From the NCBI RefSeq assembly GCF_024580735.1, contig NZ_JANIJX010000008.1, forward strand, positions 1 through 64,000: DNA of 64,000 bases. The letters are read 5' to 3'. A program made the translations under genes and the position numbers. Under the pieces are notes generated by a model. The model did not search any database. It saw only the letters and a program-made list of their open reading frames with translations, and had not been told where the DNA came from. Position 1 is the stretch's first letter; each line of letters opens with the position of its first letter. Positions 11,859 to 20,397 of this stretch are shown here, one piece after another. Source of the DNA: Brevibacterium moorei. GTDB lineage: Bacteria > Actinomycetota > Actinomycetes > Actinomycetales > Brevibacteriaceae.

Positions 11859-12038
11859 TGGTCGATCACGGTATGCGCGGATGTGCATATTTTGATTAGT
11901 GCATATGCACCTACATGAGTACGGTGGAACCAACGTCGAACGACGGCCCGCCACCATGCGCAGTGAATGCGCGCGGTGGCGGGCCGTCTGCATTCAGCCG
12001 GACCCATAAGCCGGCAGACATATGAGAAAGCAGGTTCC
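11859..12038 (+). promoter_or_regulatory. znuA leader with repeats and a GC hairpin
   Basis: GTGCATAT occurs at 11883-11890 and again at 11899-11906, 16 bp apart. The second copy is inside the perfect palindrome GTGCATATGCAC (11899-11910), a plausible metal-repressor operator. Downstream, arms GACGGCCCGCCACC (11942-11955) and its complement (11975-11988) form a perfect 14-bp hairpin without a following T run. The ribosome site GAGAAAGCAGG precedes ATG 12039. I do not see a clear match to a known Zur box. Confidence 0.45.
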
Positions 12039-13082
12039 ATGAAGGCCTCATCCAGTGCATCCATCCGACTGCGCAAACCAGCCCGGTTCGCGGCCATCGG
12101 AGCCCTCAGTGCATCCGCTCTGCTCTTGGCGGCCTGCGGTTCCGCCCAGGCGGGCTCCGCGTCCGGCGGTTCGGCGGACTCCGGGAAGCTCACGGTCGTG
12201 ACCTCGACGAACGTCTATGCGGACATCGTGAAGAACGTCGCGGGCGACGATGCCGACATCACGGCCGTCATCGACGATCCGAACAAGGATCCGCACGACT
12301 ACGAGGCGACCAGCGCCGACCAGCTCAAGGTGTCCAAGGCCGACCTGGTGGTTGAGAATGGCGGTGGCTACGACGCGTTCATGACCTCCATGATCAAGGC
12401 CGCGAACGTCGACCCGACCGTGGTGGACGCCGTTTCGGTCTCCGGCCTGCCGGGCTCCGACGGCGTGGGCAATGAGGGCCACGACCACGGTGACGAGGGC
12501 CATGATGAGGAGGCCCACGAGCACGGTGACGAGCACGGTGACGAGGGCCACGAGCACGGCGAGTTCAACGAGCACGTCTGGTACTCGGTGCCGACAATGG
12601 TGAAGGTGACCGACGCGGTGGCCAAGGCGCTGGGGGAGAAATCCCCGGACAACGCCGCTGCCTTCACCAAGAACGCCGATGCCTACAAGTCCAAGCTGCA
12701 GGGGCTGGAGGACAAGGCGGCCACGGTCAAGAAGGACCACAACGGTGCCAAGGCCGCCGCCACCGAACCCGTGCCGCTGTGGCTGTTCGGTGATATGGGC
12801 CTGCACAACGCCACGAGCGAGGACTTCCTCGAAGCCGTCGAAGAGGGCGACGACGTGCCGCCGCTGGTGCTCAAGTCGGCTCAGGACCAGATTTCGAAGA
12901 AGCAGGTCAAACTGCTGGCCTACAACACGCAGGCCTCCAACTCCCAGGCCGACGCACTCAAGGACTCCGCCGAGAAGTCGAACGTGCCCGTCGTCGACCT
13001 GCGTGAAACAATGCCGGCCGACTCAGATTACGTGACCTGGATGGGCGGCAACATCGACGCCATCGACAAGGCCCTGGGCTGA
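12039..13082 (+). CDS. Zinc/manganese ABC transporter substrate-binding lipoprotein
   Basis: 347-residue cluster A-I metal-binding lipoprotein. The signal peptide ends in a lipobox with Cys 33 (LLLAACGS). A typical His/Asp/Glu-rich loop with many HGDE units spans about 147-177, as in zinc-binding ZnuA/AdcA proteins. The binding-fold His (DPHDYE), the Glu/Asp ligands and the C-terminal WMGGNID are in place. ATG 12039 was preferred to an upstream frame start because it directly begins the signal peptide. It is first of three transporter genes. The His-rich loop argues for zinc over manganese, but the metal is inferred. Confidence 0.9.
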   Translation: MKASSSASIRLRKPARFAAIGALSASALLLAACGSAQAGSASGGSADSGKLTVVTSTNVYADIVKNVAGDDADITAVIDDPNKDPHDYEATSADQLKVSKADLVVENGGGYDAFMTSMIKAANVDPTVVDAVSVSGLPGSDGVGNEGHDHGDEGHDEEAHEHGDEHGDEGHEHGEFNEHVWYSVPTMVKVTDAVAKALGEKSPDNAAAFTKNADAYKSKLQGLEDKAATVKKDHNGAKAAATEPVPLWLFGDMGLHNATSEDFLEAVEEGDDVPPLVLKSAQDQISKKQVKLLAYNTQASNSQADALKDSAEKSNVPVVDLRETMPADSDYVTWMGGNIDAIDKALG

Positions 13083-13124
13083 TCCGCCACGTCCACTGGG
13101 ACTACGTCCGTGACAACGCTTGGG

Positions 13125-13136
13125 TACAGTGATCAG
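13125..13136 (+). promoter_or_regulatory. Possible internal leaderless promoter of the ABC ATPase gene
   Basis: TACAGT at 13125-13130, then six bases, then GTG 13137. No Shine-Dalgarno site is visible for this gene, so a second promoter inside the operon would explain the start. Confidence 0.35.
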
Positions 13137-13982
13137 GTGAGTGGAAACCAACCCCCTGTTCTGCAACTGCACGACGCGCAACTGCGCTTCGGCGAACGCG
13201 TCCTGTGGCACGGCCTGAACATCGACGTCCACCCGGGGGAGTTCATCGCGATCCTGGGCCCCAACGGTTCGGGCAAGACCTCGCTGCTGAAGACCCTGCT
13301 GGGCCAGTACAGGCTGCATTCGGGCACCGTCGAATTGAACGGACACGAAGTCCACCGCGGGGATCCGGACGTGGGCTATGTGCCCCAGCAGCGGGGAGTC
13401 GACCGGGATACCCCGATGCGCGCCCGCGACCTGGTGGGCATGGGCATCGACGGGCACCGCTGGGGCACCGGCTGGCCCAGCCGCTCCAAGCGCCGCCAGG
13501 TGGACGAACTGCTGGCGGCCGTGGGTGCCCAGGACTATGCGAACGAACCGGTGGGCACACTGTCCGGCGGGGAACTACAGCGCCTGCGCCTGGCCCAGGC
13601 GCTGGCCAGCGATCCGAAGATCCTGCTGTGCGATGAGCCGCTGCTCAGCCTCGACATCCCACATCAGCGCCTGGTCGCCCACCTGCTGAACGAACAGCGC
13701 AGGCAGCGGGGGACCTCGGTCCTGTTCGTCACGCACGAGATCAACCCGATCCTGCCCTATGTCGACCGCGTGCTCTACATCGCCGGCGGCCACTTCCTGG
13801 TCGGAAAACCGGAGGACGTCATCACCACAGAAGCACTGTCGGACCTGTTCCAATCACCCGTCGAGGTCGTGCGCGCGGCCGGGCGGCTCATCATCGTCGG
13901 CGGCGAGGACGGGGCACCCGCCGGCGGGGCCGCGGTGGCCGCCGGGACCTCGGCGGCTACCGGCGCGGGCGGTGCGCGATGA
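13137..13982 (+). CDS. Zinc/manganese ABC transporter ATP-binding protein
   Basis: 281 residues. Powers metal import with the permease that follows. Walker A GPNGSGKT (about 41-48), Q-loop VGYVPQQRG, signature LSGGE (about 142-146), Walker B LLCDEP (about 163-168) and switch His in VTHEIN. The last ~25 residues are an Ala/Gly-rich tail. GTG 13137 is chosen from the -10 hexamer spacing; GTG 13110 is the alternative. The stop overlaps the permease ATG by 4 nt. Confidence 0.93.
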   Translation: MSGNQPPVLQLHDAQLRFGERVLWHGLNIDVHPGEFIAILGPNGSGKTSLLKTLLGQYRLHSGTVELNGHEVHRGDPDVGYVPQQRGVDRDTPMRARDLVGMGIDGHRWGTGWPSRSKRRQVDELLAAVGAQDYANEPVGTLSGGELQRLRLAQALASDPKILLCDEPLLSLDIPHQRLVAHLLNEQRRQRGTSVLFVTHEINPILPYVDRVLYIAGGHFLVGKPEDVITTEALSDLFQSPVEVVRAAGRLIIVGGEDGAPAGGAAVAAGTSAATGAGGAR

Positions 13983-14890
13983 TCGACTTCCTGTCCACCT
14001 TCTTCGCCTCCTTCACCTTCGACGACTACGGCGAACTGGTCCACCTGCTGCGCAACTCGCTGTTCGCCGCCGCCCTGCTGGGGATCGTGGGCGGACTGGT
14101 CAGCGTCTTCGTGGTCACCCGCGATATCGCCTTCGCAGTCCACGGCATCTCGGAACTGTCCTTCGCCGGCGCCTCCTTCGCCCTGCTGGTGGGCGCCGAC
14201 GTGGTCTACGGCTCCATGGTCGGCTCGATGCTGGCGGCCCTGCTGATCGGCGTGCTGGGCGTGCGTTCCTCGGAGAAGAACTCGATCGTCGGTGTGCTCA
14301 TGCCCTTCGGCCTGGGCCTGGGCATCCTGTTCCTGGCCCTCTACGATGGCCGCGCGGCGAACAAGTTCGGCCTGCTGACCGGGCAGATCGTGGCGATCAC
14401 CCCTGACCAGGTGCGGGTCCTGGTGATCTGCGCCGTCATCGTCCTGGTGGTCCTGCTGGTCATCTGGCGCCCGCTCATGTTCTCCTCGATCGACCCGCAG
14501 ATCGCCCGCGCCAAGGGCGTGCCGGTGGGGGCGCTGACGATCGTCTTCATGCTGGTGTTGGGCCTGGCCGTGGCGCTCAGCGTCCAGGTGGTGGGTGTGC
14601 TGCTGGTGCTCGCACTGCTCATCACCCCGGCCGCAGCCGCCACCCAGGTGTCGGCCAATCCTGTGGTGGTGCCGCTGCTGTCGATGGCCTTCGCCCTGGT
14701 CTCCAGCGTGGGTGGCATCCTGATCGCCCTGGGTGCGCCCAGCGTGCCGATCAGCCCCTTCGTCACGACGATCAGCTTCCTGATCTACCTGGTGTGCCGG
14801 TCGATCGGCGCCGTGCGGATGCGCCGCCACACCCGTAAACTGACGGGCCGCCAGGCCGACCTGGACCGCCACCCCTCCCTGGCCGGCTGA
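13979..14890 (+). CDS. Zinc/manganese ABC transporter permease
   Basis: 303-residue ABC-3 family permease with eight or nine hydrophobic segments spread over the whole length. The family region with GISELSFAGASFALL (about 58-72) is present, and a basic tail RMRRHTRK ends the protein. It forms the channel for the lipoprotein and ATPase encoded immediately upstream. Translationally coupled to the ATPase through ATGA. Confidence 0.93.
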   Translation: MIDFLSTFFASFTFDDYGELVHLLRNSLFAAALLGIVGGLVSVFVVTRDIAFAVHGISELSFAGASFALLVGADVVYGSMVGSMLAALLIGVLGVRSSEKNSIVGVLMPFGLGLGILFLALYDGRAANKFGLLTGQIVAITPDQVRVLVICAVIVLVVLLVIWRPLMFSSIDPQIARAKGVPVGALTIVFMLVLGLAVALSVQVVGVLLVLALLITPAAAATQVSANPVVVPLLSMAFALVSSVGGILIALGAPSVPISPFVTTISFLIYLVCRSIGAVRMRRHTRKLTGRQADLDRHPSLAG

Positions 14891-15096
14891 ACGGAGGTCC
14901 GAGCGCGGTCGGATGTTCCTGAGGGCTGATCCCCACCTGCGCCCGCTCCTTCGTCGGGTTCGCGAACGTAGGGCGGTGTCACAAAAGGCAGGCTTTTCGC
15001 CGGGTTAGGCGGAAGTTCATGACACCTATCGGCCGTTCGTGCCCGATGCGGCACTCGCAGGAACGCTCAGACACTGTCGAAAGTCCTACCCGACGC
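14891..15096. other. Convergent intergenic stretch, weak inverted repeat
   Basis: 206 bp between the permease and the convergent nitroreductase. A loose dyad with GGTGTCA and TGACACC arms (about 14976-15026) enclosing AAAAGGC/GCTTTT may end one or both transcripts. Nothing else is recognisable. Confidence 0.35.
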
Positions 15097-15873
15097 TCAA
15101 CCCACCCAGGTCACTAGTTCGTCGAGCCCCTGCCGCGCGGTCCGGTAGCCGTTGACCGGGGCCTCGGAGTCGGGGAAGCCCAGGGCCACCGCGCACACCA
15201 CCAGGCGATCGTCGTCGAGTCCCAACTCCCGGCGGATCACATCGGAGTAGCCGGCGGGAGCCGCCTGGGGCACGCAGGCCACGCCGCGCGCCTGGGCGGC
15301 CAGCAGGAACGACTGCAGGAACAGCCCGCAGTCCAACACCCCGTAGGTGCCCAGCGTTGCAGTGGTCGTCAGGATCGCCACCGTGGGGGCTGCGAAGAAG
15401 TCGAAGTTCTTCAGCATTTCGCGCCCCGAGGCCTCCCGGTCGCCCTTGTGCACGCCCACCGCATCGTAGAGCTGCCAGCCCGAAGCACGCCGGCGCTCGC
15501 GGTAGACGCCCTCGAAGGACGTGGGGAAGGGGATGTCGGGGGTCTCCGGCAGGCCCTCGGCCAGCCGCTGCCGGGCGGCGGTGGACACCGCACCGCGCAG
15601 TTCCCCGGCCGCGGCCCCCTCGAGCACGTGCAGGTGCCAGGGCTGGGTATTGCACCACGATGGCGCATGCGAAGCGGAGCCGATGATCTGGGAGATCGTC
15701 TCGTGGGGGACCGGTTCGGGGAGGAACGCCCGACAGCTGAAACGTTCCGTCAACAGCCGGTCGAGCACCTGGGCGGCATGGTCCCGGACGGCATCCTGCG
15801 CCGCGTCGTCCCCGGTGTCGTCGGCAGCTGTGCGGGGAAGGGGATTTAAGGTGCTGTGCTCCATTGCGGTCAT
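15097..15873 (-). CDS. Nitroreductase-family flavoprotein
   Basis: 258-residue FMN-dependent oxidoreductase. ERFSCRAFLPEPVP begins the fold (RxSxRxF motif), HAPSWCNTQPWHLHV is the classic FMN-contact region, and the C-terminal half has DCGLFLQSFLLAAQARGV and VVCAVALGFPD. Substrates are not predictable: nitroaromatics, quinones or enones are possible. I chose ATG 15873 over the much longer upstream frame. The hexamer GAGACT lies seven bases before it; ATGs at 15864 and 15888 are alternatives. Confidence 0.85.
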   Translation of the reverse strand: MTAMEHSTLNPLPRTAADDTGDDAAQDAVRDHAAQVLDRLLTERFSCRAFLPEPVPHETISQIIGSASHAPSWCNTQPWHLHVLEGAAAGELRGAVSTAARQRLAEGLPETPDIPFPTSFEGVYRERRRASGWQLYDAVGVHKGDREASGREMLKNFDFFAAPTVAILTTTATLGTYGVLDCGLFLQSFLLAAQARGVACVPQAAPAGYSDVIRRELGLDDDRLVVCAVALGFPDSEAPVNGYRTARQGLDELVTWVG

Positions 15874-16050
15874 GGACCCAAGTCTCATCGACAGCCCGCG
15901 CAACCGCAATCCGTCCTCGGATGGCGGGCGCTTTCGAACACGGGCAGAGGGAATACGCCAGGACCCCGGACAGCGGGTGAAGGCTTGAGAGTCGCAGAGC
16001 GCGGGCCGAATCCCGTGGGAATGATTCAGCGCCTTCGAATCCCGCCCGGG

Positions 16051-16063
16051 TACACTCCCGACG
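16051..16063 (+). promoter_or_regulatory. Leaderless-type promoter of the metallophosphoesterase
   Basis: TACACT at 16051-16056 is followed by exactly seven bases and GTG 16064. No ribosome site. Confidence 0.55.
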
Positions 16064-16981
16064 GTGAGCACAACCCGAAATCTGCTGGCCGCCGCCGGCA
16101 CCCTGGCCCTGACCGGCACCGCAGTGGCCGGCTGGTCCCTGTTCGTCGAACCGAACTGGTTCCGCATCCGTCGCTATGAACTCCCCCTGCTGCCGGCCGG
16201 GTTCACCGGCACAGACGGCACCGGCACAGTCCGCATTCTGCACATCTCCGATCAGCACCAGACCACCTGGCAGCATTGGAAGCCCCGCTGGATCCTGGGA
16301 CTGGCCGATGAGCTCGACCCGCACCTGGTGGTCAATACGGGTGACAACTTCGGCGGCCAGACCCTGGACATGGTGCTGGACTCCCACGCCCGTCTATTGG
16401 AGCGTCCAGGCGCCTTCGTGCTGGGGTCCAACGATTACTTCGCCCCGCACTTCAAGAATCCGCTGAAGTATCTGGACGGTCCCTCGAACAAACGGTCGAA
16501 GTATCCGGCTGTGCCCGATCTGCCCGTTGAGGCCTTCGTCGGCGCCTATCGGGACGCGGGCTGGAACCGGCTGGACAATGCCGCAGCCCTGGTCATGGCG
16601 AACGGGGCGCGGATCGCCATGTCCGGCCTGGGCGACGCCCACATCGCCCTGGATGCCGACCACGCGCCGGCCTTCGCCCCGGACGCCGATGTCCGCATCG
16701 GCGTCACCCATGCCCCCTATCAGCGCGCCCTGGCGAAGCTCTCGGCCATTGGCTCCCAGCTGATCCTGGCCGGGCACACCCACGGCGGCCAGGTCTGCAT
16801 CCCCTTCTGGGGGGCGCCCGCGACCAACTGCGATCAGCCGCGCGATCGGGCCCGCGGCCTGTTCCGCTGCCTGGACAGCTGGGTGGAGGTATCGGGGGGA
16901 ACCGGGGTCTCCGCACTGACCCCGGTGCGCTTCGCCTGCCGGCCCGAGGCCTCGCTCATCACCCTGACCACCACGGGCTGA
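16064..16981 (+). CDS. Membrane-anchored calcineurin-like metallophosphoesterase
   Basis: 305 residues. One hydrophobic N-terminal segment (about 6-25) should anchor it with the catalytic domain outside. Metal-site motifs run in order: DQH (about 63-65, replacing the common DxH), TGDN (about 92-95), GSNDYF, a His in GVTHAP, and GHTHGG (about 236-241). This is the YkuE-like group, found next to a class A PBP in other actinobacteria as here, which suggests an envelope role. The substrate is unknown. Confidence 0.88.
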   Translation: MSTTRNLLAAAGTLALTGTAVAGWSLFVEPNWFRIRRYELPLLPAGFTGTDGTGTVRILHISDQHQTTWQHWKPRWILGLADELDPHLVVNTGDNFGGQTLDMVLDSHARLLERPGAFVLGSNDYFAPHFKNPLKYLDGPSNKRSKYPAVPDLPVEAFVGAYRDAGWNRLDNAAALVMANGARIAMSGLGDAHIALDADHAPAFAPDADVRIGVTHAPYQRALAKLSAIGSQLILAGHTHGGQVCIPFWGAPATNCDQPRDRARGLFRCLDSWVEVSGGTGVSALTPVRFACRPEASLITLTTTG

Positions 16982-17098
16982 TGCTCGGGGTCGGCCCGCG
17001 ACGGGGCAGCCCGCGGCCCGGGGGCACCGGCCGTTTGCCGTTCGTGAACCTGGGTGTGGGCTGCGCACGGGCTCCACGCTGGTTTTTCCGGACTTCGC

Positions 17099-17110
17099 TA
17101 GACTTGCGCC
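17099..17110 (+). promoter_or_regulatory. Leaderless-type promoter of the PBP gene
   Basis: TAGACT at 17099-17104, six bases, ATG 17111. Confidence 0.55.
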
Positions 17111-19459
17111 ATGGCTTCTTCTGTGTCTGACACCAAAAAGGGTGGGATCCGCGCATTCATGCAGTTCCTGGCCGTCTCGGTGATCGCCGGCGTCGTGTCC
17201 GCCGGCCTCGCCATCCCCGTCGTGGGGGTGGGCACCGCCGGTGCCCAGGCCGGGGTGGACGTGTTCAACGCCCTGCCCAGCGAACTGGACCCCCGCCCGC
17301 TGGCGGAGAAGTCCACGATCCAGGCGGCTGACGGCTCCACGATCGCGCAGTTCTACTGGAAGAACCGCGAAGAGGTGCCACTGGACAAGATCTCCAAGCC
17401 CATGCAGGACGCAACGGTGGCGGTCGAGGACTATCGGTTCTTCGAACACGGCGGCGTCGACCTGCAGGGCATCGGGCGTGCCCTGGTGCACAACCTGGTG
17501 TCGACCAATCAGCAGGGTGGTTCGACCCTGACTCAGCAGTACGTGAAGAACGTGCTGACGGAAGATGCGGAGGCCGAATTCGGACCCGATGACCCACGCG
17601 TCGCAGAAGCCACCGAGGGTGAGGGCGTGGCCGGCTATGCGCGCAAGCTGCGCGAGGCGAAGCTGGCCATCTCGGTTGAGAAGAAGTTCCCCAAGGAGGA
17701 CATCCTCAACCGCTATATGAACATCAACAACTACTCCGGTTCCCCGCGCGTCTACGGTGTGGAGGCCGCCGCCTACCGGTACTGGGGCATCGAGGCCAAG
17801 GACCTGGACGTGGCGCAGGCCGCGACCCTGGCCGGCATCGTGAAGAACCCGTCCCTGTACAACCCGGAGCGCAATCCGGAGGGGACGATCAACCGGCGCA
17901 ATGTGGTGTTGGGGCTGATGCTCCAGCACGGCAAGATCGACCAGAAGGAACACGATAAGGCCGTCAAGGCCAAGTTGAATCTGAAGCTGCACGAAACTCC
18001 CAACGGCTGCACCACTGCCAAACGCGGGATGGGATTCTTCTGTGACTACGTCTCCGAGATCTTCAAGGAGGACCCGGTCTTCGGCAAGACTCCACAGGAA
18101 CGTGCCACAGTGCTCTCCCGCGGTGGTCTGACGGTCAAGACCTCGATCAACCCGAAGATGCAGAAGGACGCGGTCAAGGCGATTGAAAACCGTGTGCCCA
18201 CCGGTGACAAGTCCGGTGCCGGCCATACGGTCGTGTCCGTGGAACCGGGGACCGGCAAGGTCCTGGCGATGGCCCAGAACCGCAAGTACACCGCCACGGA
18301 GGGCGGGAAGAAATACACGAAGACGGCCTGGAACTTCAATGTTCCCAAGCAGTACAACGGCATGAGCGGTTTCCAGGTCGGGTCGACCTGGAAACCCTTC
18401 GTCCTGAGTGAATGGCTCAAGGAGGGCCATGGCCTGGGCGGTACAGTCAACGCCAACCGGCGTAATTTCCCCGCCGGTTCCTGGAAATACGAGGGGTGCC
18501 GCGGGGCGCAGGCCTCGTGGAACCCAAGGAACGCAGGAGACGGCGAGGCAAGGGCTTCGATGTCGGCTCTGGAAGCGACAAAGCACTCGGTGAATACCGC
18601 TTATGCCGCCATGGGCAATCAGCTCAATATGTGTGGCATCCTCAAGACGGCCGAGGACCTGGGCGTCAAGTACGGCAATGGCGATGGGCTGGAGGACGCT
18701 CAGAAGCAGTGGGCCATGGTCAATGGCAAGGCCAAGAAGGTCGATACATACCCGGCTATGGGCCCCTCGTCGATTCTGGGCGTGGCGGAAGTCGCCCCGA
18801 TCGATATGGCCAGCGCTTATGCCGTGTTCGCCTCCGGCGGCACCTACTGCAAGCCCTCGCCCATCGTGTCCATCAAGGACGTCAACGGCAAGAAGGTCGA
18901 CGCGCCGGACCCCGACTGCCACGAGGCGATGGATCCCCAGGTCGCCAAGTCTGTGGCCTGGGCGCTAACCCAGGGCTTCAGCGGTGGTACCACCCGTGGG
19001 CTGGGCATCGGTGTGCCCGCCGGTGCCAAGACCGGTACGACCAACTTCGAGGTCGGTTCGACCTGGCTGTCGGGCTTCACCAAGAAGATCTCGACCTCCG
19101 TGTGGACCGGCAACCCGGATGGGGTCAAGGACTGGCGCAAGAACTCTAAGGGCAGTGTGACCGGCCAGATCTTCGGTGCGACGATCTCCGGTAAGACGTG
19201 GAAGTCGTATATGAGCAAGGCGGTCAAACACACGTCCGGCAATACCGGTTTCTCCCGCGGAGACATCAGCGCATCGTCCGGGAACGGTGGTGCCAATAAT
19301 TCCTCCGGCGAGGATGACGAGGACACAGACGACCAGCAGAACGAAGACGATTCCGATCAGGACAAACCGGACGACAAGGCCAAGCAGGACGACGACAAGT
19401 CCGATCAGAAGGACAAGGACAAGAAGCCCGAGGGCGGCTACGGCCTGGGCGGCAACTGA
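17111..19459 (+). CDS. Class A penicillin-binding protein (glycosyltransferase/transpeptidase)
   Basis: 782-residue bifunctional peptidoglycan synthase. One N-terminal membrane segment (about 15-40); glycosyltransferase domain with EDYRFFEHGG (about 105-114) and GGSTLTQQYVKN; transpeptidase domain with the active-site STWK (Ser 425, Lys 428), SVN (about 493-495) and KTGT (about 640-643). No PASTA domain. The C-terminal ~80 residues are a charged, low-complexity Asp/Lys/Gln tail. It sits next to the metallophosphoesterase as ponA2 does in mycobacteria, but the whiB gene and ArsA-like ATPase pair expected downstream are missing. Confidence 0.95.
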   Translation: MASSVSDTKKGGIRAFMQFLAVSVIAGVVSAGLAIPVVGVGTAGAQAGVDVFNALPSELDPRPLAEKSTIQAADGSTIAQFYWKNREEVPLDKISKPMQDATVAVEDYRFFEHGGVDLQGIGRALVHNLVSTNQQGGSTLTQQYVKNVLTEDAEAEFGPDDPRVAEATEGEGVAGYARKLREAKLAISVEKKFPKEDILNRYMNINNYSGSPRVYGVEAAAYRYWGIEAKDLDVAQAATLAGIVKNPSLYNPERNPEGTINRRNVVLGLMLQHGKIDQKEHDKAVKAKLNLKLHETPNGCTTAKRGMGFFCDYVSEIFKEDPVFGKTPQERATVLSRGGLTVKTSINPKMQKDAVKAIENRVPTGDKSGAGHTVVSVEPGTGKVLAMAQNRKYTATEGGKKYTKTAWNFNVPKQYNGMSGFQVGSTWKPFVLSEWLKEGHGLGGTVNANRRNFPAGSWKYEGCRGAQASWNPRNAGDGEARASMSALEATKHSVNTAYAAMGNQLNMCGILKTAEDLGVKYGNGDGLEDAQKQWAMVNGKAKKVDTYPAMGPSSILGVAEVAPIDMASAYAVFASGGTYCKPSPIVSIKDVNGKKVDAPDPDCHEAMDPQVAKSVAWALTQGFSGGTTRGLGIGVPAGAKTGTTNFEVGSTWLSGFTKKISTSVWTGNPDGVKDWRKNSKGSVTGQIFGATISGKTWKSYMSKAVKHTSGNTGFSRGDISASSGNGGANNSSGEDDEDTDDQQNEDDSDQDKPDDKAKQDDDKSDQKDKDKKPEGGYGLGGN

Positions 19460-19534
19460 CAGCCGTTCGGCGGTCCTTGCCGGGGGTGGAGTCGCCCAGC
19501 AGGTAGCCTCCGATTCCGTGTCCGATGCGTGGTC

Positions 19535-19633
19535 TAGGATATCGGGTGTAGGCGTCTGGCCCCTGGCCTTGGACGCCGCCAGCACAGCCGGTGCCGCCGT
19601 GTGGCCGCCCGCCGACAACGCGAAGGAGAGCCC
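19535..19633 (+). promoter_or_regulatory. Promoter and leader of the DUF4177 gene
   Basis: TAGGAT at 19535-19540 is a good -10 hexamer, giving a leader of about 85 nt that ends in AAGGAGAGCCC before ATG 19634. Confidence 0.45.
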
Positions 19634-19792
19634 ATGCAGAAGTGGGAGTACGTCACCGTCCCCCTGATGATCCATGCGACCAAGCAGATCCTGGACACCT
19701 GGGGCGACGAGGGCTATGAACTGGTCACCGTCATCCCCGGCCCGGACGGCAATGGCCTGGTCGCCTACCTCAAGCGGCCCAAAGAGGCCTGA
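19634..19792 (+). CDS. DUF4177-family small protein
   Basis: 52 residues, QKWEYVTVPLM at the start and YELVTVIPGPDGNGLVAYLK at the end, the compact alpha/beta pattern of DUF4177. ATG 19634 has an AAGGAG ribosome site; the longer upstream frame is not used. The same small gene sits between the PBP region and RidA in mycobacteria (the Rv3678A position, from memory). Function unknown. Confidence 0.8.
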   Translation: MQKWEYVTVPLMIHATKQILDTWGDEGYELVTVIPGPDGNGLVAYLKRPKEA

Positions 19793-19881
19793 GCCGGTCC
19801 GGTCGTAACTCCGGTCCTGCAGCGGCCCCCGGCCGCGGCCTCGGTCCCGCACCCACAGCCAACCAACCCTAGGAGAATCCC

Positions 19882-20361
19882 ATGAGCCTGGTCGAAGGAC
19901 GTCTCAAAGCCCTTGACATCACCCTGCCGGAAGTCGCCGCACCCGCCGGCGTCTACGTTCCGGCCAAGCGCGTGGACACGATGGTCTACACCTCCGGCCA
20001 GCTGCCCTTCGCAGACGGCAAGCTGCTGCACCCGGGCGTGCTCGGAGCCGATGTGACGGTGGAACAGGGCTACGCGGCCGCCCGCCAGTGCGCGCTGAAC
20101 GCCCTGGCCGCCCTGAAGTCCGTGATCGGCGACTTCGACCGGATCGAGGACATCGTCAAGGTCACCGGCTTCGTCGCCAGCGCTCCCGGTTTCACCGAAC
20201 AGCCCGCCGTCATCAACGGTGCTTCGGAGATCATCGGCGAACTGTTCGGCAAGCCCGCCGGCGACCACGCGCGTTCGGCCGTGGGCGTGGCCGCCCTGCC
20301 GCTGGGCTCCTGTGTCGAGGTCGAGATCCAGGCGCGTTTCCGTATGTCGGCGACGCGCTGA
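19882..20361 (+). CDS. RidA/YjgF-family imine deaminase
   Basis: 159 residues. RidA proteins hydrolyse reactive enamine/imine intermediates made by PLP enzymes. TSGQLPFADG, the conserved N(A)LAALKSVIGDFDRI block and the C-terminal VEVEIQARF are visible. The catalytic Arg expected before the last strand is not obvious in RSAVGVAALPLGSCVEVE, where the second family position holds Leu/Gly/Ser; activity is therefore less sure than family. ATG 19882 follows AGGAGA. Likely cotranscribed with the next gene. Confidence 0.88.
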   Translation: MSLVEGRLKALDITLPEVAAPAGVYVPAKRVDTMVYTSGQLPFADGKLLHPGVLGADVTVEQGYAAARQCALNALAALKSVIGDFDRIEDIVKVTGFVASAPGFTEQPAVINGASEIIGELFGKPAGDHARSAVGVAALPLGSCVEVEIQARFRMSATR

Positions 20362-20397
20362 ACCGTCCGCGGTCCACACTGAGGCGCTGAGGCGACC

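Noticed and set aside
11883-11910. Zur box upstream of the metal transporter
   Set aside because: The palindrome GTGCATATGCAC does not fit the actinobacterial Zur consensus well enough to name it.
16394-18922. An 842-codon minus-strand frame
   Set aside because: Antisense to the metallophosphoesterase and PBP genes, which have complete catalytic motifs.
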